Source: Melioribacteraceae bacterium
GTDB lineage: Bacteria; Bacteroidota; Ignavibacteria; Ignavibacteriales; Melioribacteraceae
Length of the DNA stretch: 64,000 nt
Direction: 5' to 3'
Assembly: GCA_021739765.1 (NCBI GenBank)
Contig: JAIPBD010000002.1
Location: 248,001-312,000, forward strand
Shown: positions 51,418 to 60,479 of the stretch, one piece after another
Position numbering within the stretch: the first letter of the stretch is position 1
How the letters are laid out: each line of letters opens with the position of its first letter
Translations under genes and position numbers: made by a program
Notes under the pieces: model-generated
Seen by the model: only the letters and a program-made list of their open reading frames with translations
The model's database searches: none
Told to the model about the DNA's origin: nothing

Positions 51418-52323
51418 TTGCTTCAGATAAACTCGAAAGAGGCTCCGAATAATCCAATTACTGTCGGCTATGTTATTGAGCAGTATTTGAAATATATTAA
51501 AAGAGATAGATCACCAGCTTATTATCGATCCGTTGAATTATCTTGCTCCCATCTAATCAACCATTTCTCATCTGAGAAACTAATTACCTCGTTTACATTG
51601 CAAGAGATTGAAGACTTTTTTGGTCGATTAAAAGTAAATGCACCAAAAGGTTATCACGTCTATTACAGAAATATTAAAGCAACATTTAATAAAGCTGTTG
51701 AGTGGGGTTATTTAGTTAAAAATCCACTAAAAGGATATAAACCAGATAAACTTCAAAGAGGATTTCCACTATATCTAAGCAGAGAAGAACTTGATGAAAT
51801 ACTCCTTCATGTTACTAATGATCGATTGAAAGAAATTTATTTATTTGCTTTCTATACCGGAATGAGACTTGGGGAAATAACGAGTTTAAAAATGAAATGT
51901 ACAAATCTACGTGAAAAAATAATTGTAATCGGCAACAATGAGTTTACAACTAAGTCAAGGAAAGTGCGACAAGTGCCAATGACTGATCTTGTTTATGAAA
52001 TCGTTCAATTGAGAGTGAATAATTTTCCAAAGAATTCTTATGCAGAAATACAAGAATATTATCTTTTCGGAAAATCAAAGAAAGTACCCTTCACAAAAAA
52101 TTTCATATCCAAGTCATTTAAGAACGCTGTAAAAAAAACAACACTGAACCAAACGCTTCATTTTCACTCATTAAGGCATTCCTTCGCTTCACTCTTAGTA
52201 CAGAAGGGTGTTTCTCTATATGTCGTTAAGGAATTATTAGGGCACGAAAATCTGATAACAACTCAGGTGTATGGACATTTAAATATTAAGTCTTTATATA
52301 AAGCGGTTGAGTTTCTCAATTAA
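51418..52323 (+). CDS. Tyrosine recombinase (phage-type integrase)
   Basis: 301 aa from TTG. Core-binding domain (residues 18-110) and catalytic domain with a full active site: Arg150 (TGMRLGE), His250-x-x-Arg253 (HSLRH), His276 (LLGHEN) and Tyr285 (TQVYGH). It closely resembles the broken integrase near attR. The frame is open 78 nt further upstream without a normal start, so the N-terminal arm-binding part may be missing or begin at an unusual codon. It is 32 nt upstream of the SF3 helicase gene. Confidence 0.9.
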   Translation: MLQINSKEAPNNPITVGYVIEQYLKYIKRDRSPAYYRSVELSCSHLINHFSSEKLITSFTLQEIEDFFGRLKVNAPKGYHVYYRNIKATFNKAVEWGYLVKNPLKGYKPDKLQRGFPLYLSREELDEILLHVTNDRLKEIYLFAFYTGMRLGEITSLKMKCTNLREKIIVIGNNEFTTKSRKVRQVPMTDLVYEIVQLRVNNFPKNSYAEIQEYYLFGKSKKVPFTKNFISKSFKNAVKKTTLNQTLHFHSLRHSFASLLVQKGVSLYVVKELLGHENLITTQVYGHLNIKSLYKAVEFLN

Positions 52324-52355
52324 AACTAATCAATCAATAAAACAAGGATGTAATT

Positions 52356-53720
52356 ATGTCTAATTACAGAAAAAATGATTTACTTAAATCATTTGCAGAT
52401 GAAACAAATTTCATCGAATATCTAAATTCACTTAACTTAAGGAAGGTCACAATCAGTGGTAAAAACAATCCGGTTATTAAAAACGGTTCATTTGTAAAAA
52501 AAATAACAAATCCCGAGATCAAGAATTTAGTGATGTCTAACTTAAGGAACTTCAAATCAACATCCGGTACAAAGATTTCGCCCAAAAAGGCACTGATTCA
52601 GAATCATAAAAAGTTATTCACAGATTCTTTATTTGACTTCCTCGAAAATATTGAGGTGGATGATTCTCAAGATAATATTAATTGCTCCTATTTTCCTTTT
52701 AGAAACTGCTTAGTAAAAGTTGGTATGGCTGGAATTACAACAATAAACTACGGGGACTGTGAACACATCTTCTGGGAAAGTGAAGTAATACCATTCAATT
52801 ACATTGAAGATTCATCAAAATCTGTGTTCTCCAAATTCATTGAAAATATTTGCAATAATGAGCATGAGAGAATTAATGCTATTGGTTCCGCGATGGGATA
52901 TTTACTCCATAAGTATAAGGACCCATCACGACCGGTAGCAATAATTCTAATGGACGAAAAAATATCAAATAGTCCAGACGGTAGAACAGGCAAAGGTATA
53001 ATTAGTAAAGCTGTAGGTCAAATGAGACAATCTCTAATTTATGATTTCAAAAATACTAATATGAATGATAAATTTGCATTTCAATCTGTCGATCTGAACA
53101 CTGATTTAATAGTATTTGATGATATTCGCAAGGGTTTTAGGTTTGATCGTTTGTTTTCGATGATAACTGAGGGCATGAAGTCTGAACAGAAGTATGAGCA
53201 CGAAGTAAAACTTTCTTATAAGAACTCACCGAAAATCCTTATCACAACGAATTTTGCATTACTTGGGAGCGGAGAATCAGCAAAAGATCGGCAGTTTATT
53301 TTTGAATTATCGGATTATTATTCAGCTACGCATAAACCAATTGATGATTTTAAGGAAAGGTTCTTTGACGAGTGGGATAATGCAGAACATAATAGATTCT
53401 TCAACTTCATGCTAAGTTGCGTTAGATATTACCTTTCTCATGGCTTAGTAAGATATAACTACATTAATCTGGAGAAGAAGCAATTAATCAATGCAACAAG
53501 TTTAGAGTTCTCAGAATTCGTAGAAAGTAATGTAAAGTTGGGTGAAAAATATAGTGCTCAGAAATTGTATACTCTCTATAAGTCAGAATATAGTGCTGAT
53601 GAACACACTACTTTAATAGGTTTTAGTAAGTGGTTTAGGAGTTATGCTGAGATCAAACAACTCAACTTAAAGCGGATTAAATCACATGGAGCCCGTTATT
53701 TAATACTTTCTAAAAACTAA
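52356..53720 (+). CDS. SF3 helicase / D5-like replication protein
   Basis: 454 aa. The core resembles superfamily-3 helicases of phage P4 alpha/D5 type: Walker A region PDGRTGKGIIS (Lys213), Walker B LIVFDDIRKG (Asp255-Asp256) and motif C KILITTNFAL near residue 300. No primase catalytic motif is visible in the first 180 residues, which may form an unrelated origin-binding or a degenerate primase domain; the C-terminus has a winged-helix-like end. Such proteins replicate satellites and plasmids. Immediately downstream is a candidate origin. Confidence 0.82.
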   Translation: MSNYRKNDLLKSFADETNFIEYLNSLNLRKVTISGKNNPVIKNGSFVKKITNPEIKNLVMSNLRNFKSTSGTKISPKKALIQNHKKLFTDSLFDFLENIEVDDSQDNINCSYFPFRNCLVKVGMAGITTINYGDCEHIFWESEVIPFNYIEDSSKSVFSKFIENICNNEHERINAIGSAMGYLLHKYKDPSRPVAIILMDEKISNSPDGRTGKGIISKAVGQMRQSLIYDFKNTNMNDKFAFQSVDLNTDLIVFDDIRKGFRFDRLFSMITEGMKSEQKYEHEVKLSYKNSPKILITTNFALLGSGESAKDRQFIFELSDYYSATHKPIDDFKERFFDEWDNAEHNRFFNFMLSCVRYYLSHGLVRYNYINLEKKQLINATSLEFSEFVESNVKLGEKYSAQKLYTLYKSEYSADEHTTLIGFSKWFRSYAEIKQLNLKRIKSHGARYLILSKN

Positions 53721-53734
53721 AATCTGGGACAGAA

Positions 53735-53820
53735 GGGGCGGTTAAAATCTAATTTTATTATAATTATTAATTAAGTGAGAATAAAAGGTAGATTGATATT
53801 TAACTGCCCCAATAGCCCCT
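53735..53820. other. Candidate replication origin of the island
   Basis: GGGGCGGTTAAA (53735-53746) and TTTAACTGCCCC (53799-53810) form a 12-bp inverted repeat with one mismatch around a 52-nt segment that is almost entirely A/T. A second nested GC-rich pair, AGGGGC (53734-53739) and GCCCCT (53815-53820), flanks it. Position just after the SF3 helicase gene is where P4-like satellites and many plasmids have origins. Inference from layout. Confidence 0.45.
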
Positions 53821-53910
53821 AAAAATAATAATATCATAAGACTAACTATCTAATTTTGATATTCTCAATTGTTTCCGTATAGTTACAATTCAATATTTAG
53901 GATTTACACT

Positions 53911-54351
53911 ATGCGTTATATTCTTCTTCTATCACTAACCATAATTTTATATTCATGTGCCCCAAGTAATCGAATAATCCCAGAATCCATTTATGTTTTA
54001 GAATATGACTTTGGCAAATATGAAGAACAGGGTTTTTTGTTTACTCCAAATGCATATTCAGGAAATGCCATTCCTAAAGGATATATTTTTCTTGAATTTT
54101 TCCCTAAAGGAGAGCGAAAAAAATATGGTAGTCCCGGTGGACAAACTATATTAAAATCAGAAAAGTGGAAGTTGTGGGATATTGATCCAATAAATACAAA
54201 TAAAATAATTAGTGAGACATATCAAAAAGCAATCAAAATGGGGGGTAATTCGATAACAAATCTAAAATTTGAACCAATTCAGAAAATTGAAGAAAATCTC
54301 ATAATTGATGGCGTTAGACTCACCGGATGGGTAATCGATCGAAGAGATTAG
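53911..54351 (+). CDS. Island lipoprotein, unknown
   Basis: 146 aa from ATG at 53911, with a TAGGA ribosome site upstream. A signal sequence ends at LYSC (lipobox, Cys16). The mature part (VLEYDFGKYEEQGFLFTPN) has a compact layout with strands and one helix; no family recognised. It is the only envelope gene between the helicase and the broken integrase, and could be cargo. Confidence 0.65.
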   Translation: MRYILLLSLTIILYSCAPSNRIIPESIYVLEYDFGKYEEQGFLFTPNAYSGNAIPKGYIFLEFFPKGERKKYGSPGGQTILKSEKWKLWDIDPINTNKIISETYQKAIKMGGNSITNLKFEPIQKIEENLIIDGVRLTGWVIDRRD

Positions 54352-54420
54352 CAGATACACCGCATAAAATCTCCGATCTTCCCCTAAACAACTCTTCAAA
54401 TCCTATGGGCGACATCCATA

Positions 54421-55446
54421 TTAGTCAAACTGCTGGATGGCTTCATTTAGATTGCTTATCTGTAGATGCGAATAAACTTGAGTGGTTGATAAATTTTCAT
54501 GTCCGAGCAATTCTTTTACAACGTATAATGAAATCCCTTTTTGAACTAAAATAGATGCGAAGGAATGCCGTAAAGAGTGGAAATGAATTTTGTCATTCAG
54601 CCCACACGAACGAACTATTTTTTTGAACTTCTTACTAACGTTGTCTTTTTTGTATCCATTTTTAAGTCCTTTTCTGAAAACAAAATCCTTCATCTGAATG
54701 TTATTCGTATTGCTAACTAATATTTCTAAAATATTATTATGGATAGGAATCTTTCTTTCCTTTTTACTCTTAGAGGAGAATCCATAATCAGAAATTATCG
54801 TGATTGTATTTTCTTCAAAATTGATCCAATTCCTTCTCATGTTTACGATCTCCCCTAACCTCATTCCAGTATAGAATGCTATAAAAAATATATTTCTAAA
54901 GTTTTCATCATCTGTTGATGCTATTATTTTTTCAAATTCTGTTTTTGTAATAAAAATTGGATTGGATTAATTTAAGCGTGGAAATCTAATTTTCTTAAAA
55001 TGATTTACTTGGAGATATTCCCAATCAACCGCTTTTGAAAACGCAGCTTTTAGAGTTCTGTAATAAAGATAAGCTCCTCTTTGTGTCCGTGCATAGGTCA
55101 CTGTAATAAATTGATCTAATTCTCTAAGGGTTATTTCTTCTAAATTTTTGTTTCCAAGAAATGATTCTAACTGCCGGAATGATAACCCAATAGACTTAAG
55201 ATAGCTTTTGGATTTGGTTGGTCTTAAATAATTTTCATATTCATTTGAAAAATTTTTTAATGAATTATTTGAATTAAGCGGAATTGTTGGTGAATTTTGT
55301 TCAGTATTAAGTTCGTGCATGAATTTTTTAACAAATTCTTCAGCGATTTTTAATGATTCGGTTTTCGTTGAAATTGAAGTTCTTTTACCATCTTTGAAAT
55401 AGTAAAATTGATAAAAAGGTGATCGGTTGGTTTTTGTGAGAAACAT
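54421..55446 (-). pseudogene. Tyrosine integrase interrupted by an in-frame stop codon
   Basis: One reading frame of 341 codons. Codons from 55446 encode the arm-binding and core-binding domains (KTNRSPFYQFYYFKDGKRTS at the start, then NYLRPTKSKSYLKSIG); a TAA at 54967-54969 interrupts it; codons 54966 to 54421 continue in the same frame with FITKTEFEKIIAST, GMRLGE, HSLRHS, LLGHEN and TTQVYSHL, so all catalytic residues (R, H, R, H, Y) survive. A single base change would restore it. It lies at attR, oriented away from the repeat: the ancestral integrase of this island. Confidence 0.9.
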
Positions 55447-55530
55447 AATACATTCTCCTTATATGAGTATGTACTATGCGACTTCATACCAAAAAAGCTC
55501 TATTACGTTCTAAAAACGAAACAATCATCA

Positions 55531-55623
55531 TGATTTGTAATCAGCCGGTCGGTGGTTCGAGTCCTCTCACCAGCTCTCAAAAAGCTCGATTTTGTAATGA
55601 AATCGGGCTTTTTTGTTTTAAAG
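55531..55623. repeat. Right attachment repeat (attR)
   Basis: Direct copy of 40550-40642 with one mismatch, containing the 3' part of tRNA-Thr and its terminator. It lies just beyond the start of the broken integrase. The length from one repeat to the other is 14,981 bp. Confidence 0.93.
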
Positions 55624-55688
55624 GAAATTCAAAGATAGCCAACTTTACATTACAACTTGATCGATTAGTAAATACCCATCAATATCCG

Positions 55689-58600
55689 CTACTTAATTTT
55701 TTCGGCAATATTTTTATCTCCACCTTGAAATATTGTTAATCCGGTAACTTTATTTGATTCATTTAGGTCAAAATTAATCGACACATCAGCATTAATAACA
55801 CGAAATTCAGTCTCAGATTTTGGATATAACGCTACTGTTCGACCGGATGGATCAGTAAGATTTAATGTATTCCCTTTAAGCACTAAGGCGAGTATAAAGC
55901 CTTCAGCGATTTTGTAATTACCAACGTATGATTTTAATATATCCACAGATACGATTTTTATTCCGGCAACCTCTGTTGTTAAGTCTTTATTAACAATACG
56001 TTTTGGCTGATTATTCCTCACTTTAGCATCACCTATTTTAAGATATTCTTCATTTATCTCCCAATTATGGTCAAATATTCCGGAAACTACTGCTGCATCT
56101 GTTTCACTAATATTATTATTTAAATCGGAAAGAGTGCCATCGGTAATAACGAAGTCATAATTATTTGAATTTCGCGGTAAGAAATATAAACCTACCGGTG
56201 AAGTGCCGGCAATTATACGAATGTAACGATCATTATTTGTAGGATTTGGATAAAGCATCTGGACGCAGGCATCCGGAGCGCTAAACTTCTTCCGACCAAT
56301 CATAACATTCTCTCCTTCTATTTTTAGAGGCACTTTATTGATTAACGATTTGGTAACCAGATTTTCTTCTGCACCCCCGTATAAAATTAAAGAATATGAG
56401 GAAATCTGCTCATCGGTTATTTCCGTATCCTTAAATACTCTTGGTTCAAATTTTTGCCAATCTTTCCAATACGAAATAAATTCTTGGGACTTAAGATTGA
56501 TCAATTCTTGAGCAGTCTCATCTCCCGATATTGTTCCAATTACAAGAGCAAAAGGAGTGTTGAAAAAGTCTTCCATTGGTCCGGCAACAAGAGGAGTTTT
56601 GTGTAAATCATTTTTAATGTAATTCGGATGATCTAAAACTATTTTCCCATCGGTGATCTTCAGGCATCTAACATCATTTGTGTTCCAAATAATCTTTACT
56701 TCTTCCAAAGGTGAGATCAAACTAGAACTTGGCGACAATTCGATTTGGAGTACATTCTCGGTAGTCAGTTGAATTGTATTGTTTTTAAATACTTCTACTT
56801 CTGCTTTTATCATCTCAAATGGATTCTTCCTTTGAGTTACTTGTACCCAATGTGACTGTGCGGTTCTTAGTTCGGCAGATCGCAATCGAACTTGTTTTGG
56901 TGAATAATTTCTTTTGTGCTTTAAGAGCCATGGAATCAATTCATCCCACAGATCAATTCCTTCATGACCAAATCCGGGGAATTCATGATAATTTATTTCA
57001 TAACCCCATCGCTGTAACATTTTTACAACATATCTTGATTCTTCAACATTAACCGCCGCATCAATATCTCCATGAAAAACCATAACTGGAGTCGTTAGTA
57101 AGGCATCAGCTTGAGCATAGCTGCTACTTTTTTCGTTAAAAAACTTCTCATTTTTAGAGAGCGATTGGTATTCATCTTTATCCATAATTACATGGTAATC
57201 CCATCCACCGTAAATTGGTGCTATGGCGGCAAAAATTTCCGGATGACGAGTTCCAACCCACCACGTTCCTCCGCCTCCCATTGAATCGCCTGTCAGATAA
57301 ACCCGATCTTCATCCACGCTGAGTTCATCGATAATTTTTTCAACACAACGAATGACATCCAGTTCTCCCAATCCCCGATAACCGGTATTACCTCGCCCAT
57401 GTGGTTCAGCGTAAATAATATTGTATCTGTCTGCGTACTCGTTGTGGCGCTTATCAACTGACCACCAATTAATGTATTTAGGATTTGACGGATTATATCC
57501 GTGTAGTTTAATAACTAGAGGATATTTATTCTGAGGATCATAGTTTAAAGGAAGGTTAACTCTGCAAAACTGTGGGGTTCCGTCTATCGGATCAATCCAT
57601 GCTAAACGTATAAAACCATTGCTGCGTTTGTTTGCGTCTGCCCCGAGTTTTATCTCCTCATACTCCATTAACGCCGGATATATATTTGGAATTTTATTTC
57701 TATCAATATCTTCGAACCCGTCCATGCGATTCATCAACAGCTCTTTCAGCATTTTGTGTATCAAACCCGTGGGATCTTTACCGTATTCCGGGACTTCGTG
57801 AACCAATTCCGAAGCCAATTCTAACGGATCACCTTTATACCAAAGCATATTTGATGTGATTAAATTTCCTTTATTATCTTCACTTACAAAACAAATATCA
57901 TAACTTCCCTCACTCCAATCATCTGTTTTAAATTCGACACTTGAGTTTCTTTTTGTGTTTTTTTCGGCTACAATTCCCCCACCGGCCGATCTTACTTTTA
58001 CATTTACATCAATTTTGTGAAGATATGGATTCATGGATCGATCGGTTTGAATCTTTAATATTCCGTTTCCGGATTCAGCCTCTAATATTCTTGGGCTTAA
58101 TACAAAATTGTTTGCCATCGATATTTTATCCGGATCGATAAACCTAATTCTAAATCCCCATGTCCAGCCGCTGTGAACAGTTTTCACAAGAATCCGATTT
58201 TTACCTTCCCTTAGCTTTACATTTTTATGTACACTTTCATGCGCTGTTCCATTACCGGACGGGTTTTCTTCAACCAGTTCCCCATTCAACCAAATTTTTG
58301 TAGCTGAGTGAGAGCCATAGGAAAGGATCATATCTGTAGCAGTTTTTTGTTCGATCTCTGCATAGGCATAAGCTGTACCGTTATAAAAGTTGATATCATT
58401 TAGAGCATCAAAAAGATTGATGTAGGAATAACGTGATTTATAGGCACGCCACGTTGAGGTGCCAACACCATTCTTAATTTCTGCGCCTTCATGGGGAAAA
58501 ATCGAACCTTCATTCTTGGTTTCCAAAAAATTAAAATCGAACATTGGTTCGGTTGAAGTTCGGAGTCCGCCAACAATCAACCAATCTGTTATAAATCCGC

Positions 58601-58715
58601 CAGACTTTTCTGTGAACGGCATCCTAATGTTGTTTCGAACATTATTCTCTTGAGCAGACAAATTAACAATTGATATCAGCAAAACTAAGGGCAATAAATT
58701 TTTGAAGACTTTCAT
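55689..58715 (-). CDS. Large secreted esterase / S9-like peptidase
   Basis: 1008 aa. Signal peptide (ends NLSAQ); an N-terminal beta domain of about 200 residues (WRAYKSRYSYINLFDALND, GTAHESVHKNVKLREGKNR), a middle spacer, and an alpha/beta hydrolase domain at 380-610: LVIKLHGYNP, HGRGNTGYRG, the nucleophile Ser478 in TGDSMGGGGTW, Asp552 in FHGDIDAAVN and His584 in PGFGHEGID. The C-terminal 400 residues include further beta-rich parts. Likely a secreted carbohydrate esterase or peptidase in the glucan cluster. It starts the cluster just outside attR. No T9SS domain. Confidence 0.8.
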   Translation of the reverse strand: MKVFKNLLPLVLLISIVNLSAQENNVRNNIRMPFTEKSGGFITDWLIVGGLRTSTEPMFDFNFLETKNEGSIFPHEGAEIKNGVGTSTWRAYKSRYSYINLFDALNDINFYNGTAYAYAEIEQKTATDMILSYGSHSATKIWLNGELVEENPSGNGTAHESVHKNVKLREGKNRILVKTVHSGWTWGFRIRFIDPDKISMANNFVLSPRILEAESGNGILKIQTDRSMNPYLHKIDVNVKVRSAGGGIVAEKNTKRNSSVEFKTDDWSEGSYDICFVSEDNKGNLITSNMLWYKGDPLELASELVHEVPEYGKDPTGLIHKMLKELLMNRMDGFEDIDRNKIPNIYPALMEYEEIKLGADANKRSNGFIRLAWIDPIDGTPQFCRVNLPLNYDPQNKYPLVIKLHGYNPSNPKYINWWSVDKRHNEYADRYNIIYAEPHGRGNTGYRGLGELDVIRCVEKIIDELSVDEDRVYLTGDSMGGGGTWWVGTRHPEIFAAIAPIYGGWDYHVIMDKDEYQSLSKNEKFFNEKSSSYAQADALLTTPVMVFHGDIDAAVNVEESRYVVKMLQRWGYEINYHEFPGFGHEGIDLWDELIPWLLKHKRNYSPKQVRLRSAELRTAQSHWVQVTQRKNPFEMIKAEVEVFKNNTIQLTTENVLQIELSPSSSLISPLEEVKIIWNTNDVRCLKITDGKIVLDHPNYIKNDLHKTPLVAGPMEDFFNTPFALVIGTISGDETAQELINLKSQEFISYWKDWQKFEPRVFKDTEITDEQISSYSLILYGGAEENLVTKSLINKVPLKIEGENVMIGRKKFSAPDACVQMLYPNPTNNDRYIRIIAGTSPVGLYFLPRNSNNYDFVITDGTLSDLNNNISETDAAVVSGIFDHNWEINEEYLKIGDAKVRNNQPKRIVNKDLTTEVAGIKIVSVDILKSYVGNYKIAEGFILALVLKGNTLNLTDPSGRTVALYPKSETEFRVINADVSINFDLNESNKVTGLTIFQGGDKNIAEKIK

Positions 58716-59108
58716 ATTCAGTTCCTTTATTATTCTATTTTTATTTGTTCTAAATAGTTTTTATGAGATTCAATCGAGCAGTTTTTTTCTGCCGAATACC
58801 AAACTTTACAACAGTTGCCGGTAAATTAAATAATCTGCTGACAATAAAAACCGTTTGCCGAAATCAATTTAAAAAGCAAATTAACTTTTCTTCTAAAATT
58901 AATCGCAACTAAATACTACTATTGTTGTAAAGTGATTTTTATGAAGAAGCTCCGTGCGTATTAGATACTCCGGCTAAAAAGCTGCGATGCGTGTGAGTTA
59001 ATTCATTCATTCTTACAAACAGGACATTCGTAGGATAAGTTAATGGCGGAAATCATTTTTGCCAAAAACTGTTTTACCGGGATGGTTAAAGCGAAGCACA
59101 AGTATCAT
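58716..59108. other. Intergenic region
   Basis: About 390 bases with no gene. It is upstream of the secreted esterase, so that gene's promoter should lie here, but I see no clear TAnnTTTG element. Nothing else of note. Confidence 0.6.
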
Positions 59109-60365
59109 CTATAATCCATAAATGCGTTTAGGATTATCGTGCAGCAAGTTTTGCGCAATTTCCGGGATATCATCGATTTCCAGAAATCCCTCTTCAACAT
59201 AATCGGATAGTGTTTTTGCTAAACGATTTTTTGAAAGCAGCAGTTTTCCGTAAATCCATTCAACAATATAACCATCAGAAAAAAACGCGTTCCAAGAATT
59301 ATGAGGCAGCATCTCCAAACGGTCCCTAAAAAATAGACCTAACGTAGTCGGTGTAAATCCGTGCCACCAAGCGCCACTGACCGAAAGATTTGAAGAAGTT
59401 CGAGAAATTGACGCGCTCTCAAAACCGCTAAATCTTGTTGCGAGAAAAAGATCAATAGACGTGTTTTTATGTTCTGAAGCAAATCTTGGTAATGACCTTA
59501 CAAATTCCGGTTCTGAATGGCTCGCGACAAATTTTGGTGCCTCACTGCCATAAAAATCCATTCCGTGAAATACTTGCAGTGTAATTCCTAATTCGGCCGC
59601 GATTTCAGCAACAGTGTCAGCAAAAAAACTGACTAAGCGATTATCTTCCTCCAGTGTTAAATTTATTCCTTTCAACATTCTGTGAAATAAAATTTCGGCT
59701 TCATTTTTTTTGCATGACTTATAAACCCAGGACTCTCGAATCCAAAAATGAAGTATTTTGATATTGTTGTTTTTCCTCAAGAATTTAATTCTGTTAACAA
59801 TTAATTCAGATACTTCGGTGATGGAATCGGGGATTTGTCCGGAATTATGGCTTACCAGTTCCATAAACCTAAGCGGAGTAGTAGGAGCGAATAAGTATTC
59901 GCCGTACTCATACGGAATAAACTTTCCGGAGTCATCCGGTATTCCTGCGGTTATCGGAACACTCAATTTTGTAATTTTTGATTTAGTTAGAACTTCATTC
60001 AAACGATTTTTATTCTTTGCATCTTCTCTTACTTTTTTATCAAGCGATTCCCAATTCGATTCGGTCAATGTTCGCTCATCAAATCCATACAAATCTTTTA
60101 ACAGTTGCATAAGACACCAATGATTAGCAGTATTTCTAATCAATTTGAAATGAGGAACTACTGAATGAAGGTATTCGTCCGGATTCTCTACAACTTCAAC
60201 GAATGGGGTTTGACCGCCCGCTCTGTTAATTTCAAGATGAATCCAATGATATGCTACAATGTCGGCTAAATTTCGTGCTTGTCGAAATCCTCTATCTCCG
60301 AGGTGCGTATGAATATCAATAACTGGTGTGTTGTTCACGATCTCGGTAATTGAAGTATTTGCCAT
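59109..60365 (-). CDS. Uronate-isomerase-like amidohydrolase
   Basis: 418 aa. The metal-binding start VIDIHTHLGDRGF, then LTESNWESLDKKV, LQVFHGMDFYGS (strand with metal His), SVSGAWWHGF and a C-terminal NAFFSDGYIVEWIYGKLL match the glucuronate isomerase (UxaC) branch of the amidohydrolase superfamily, but it is shorter than typical UxaC (about 470 aa). Could be a uronate isomerase or a relative acting on other sugars. It fits a polysaccharide-degrading cluster, where sugar acids arise. Confidence 0.72.
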   Translation of the reverse strand: MANTSITEIVNNTPVIDIHTHLGDRGFRQARNLADIVAYHWIHLEINRAGGQTPFVEVVENPDEYLHSVVPHFKLIRNTANHWCLMQLLKDLYGFDERTLTESNWESLDKKVREDAKNKNRLNEVLTKSKITKLSVPITAGIPDDSGKFIPYEYGEYLFAPTTPLRFMELVSHNSGQIPDSITEVSELIVNRIKFLRKNNNIKILHFWIRESWVYKSCKKNEAEILFHRMLKGINLTLEEDNRLVSFFADTVAEIAAELGITLQVFHGMDFYGSEAPKFVASHSEPEFVRSLPRFASEHKNTSIDLFLATRFSGFESASISRTSSNLSVSGAWWHGFTPTTLGLFFRDRLEMLPHNSWNAFFSDGYIVEWIYGKLLLSKNRLAKTLSDYVEEGFLEIDDIPEIAQNLLHDNPKRIYGL

Positions 60366-60416
60366 AATTTTAGGATTCCTATAAAAGTATTTTCAATTTG
60401 GCACTTTTCAAAAGTA

Positions 60417-60461
60417 ATAAAAAATGCCGGTCAGATTTTTAAATAATATCGGACCGGCATT
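60417..60461 (-). terminator. Terminator of the T9SS gene at 60480-62351
   Basis: Stem AATGCCGGTC / GACCGGCATT (60423-60432 with 60452-60461) followed on the minus strand by a T-run (60417-60424). It lies just past the stop of the T9SS protein gene and before the amidohydrolase, so the two are probably not fully cotranscribed. Confidence 0.8.
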
Positions 60462-60479
60462 CTGTTAATTATTTTCTAC

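Noticed and set aside
60266-60282. GCTTGTCGAAAT inside the amidohydrolase gene
   Set aside because: It encodes residues that fit the family alignment and lacks flanking arms.
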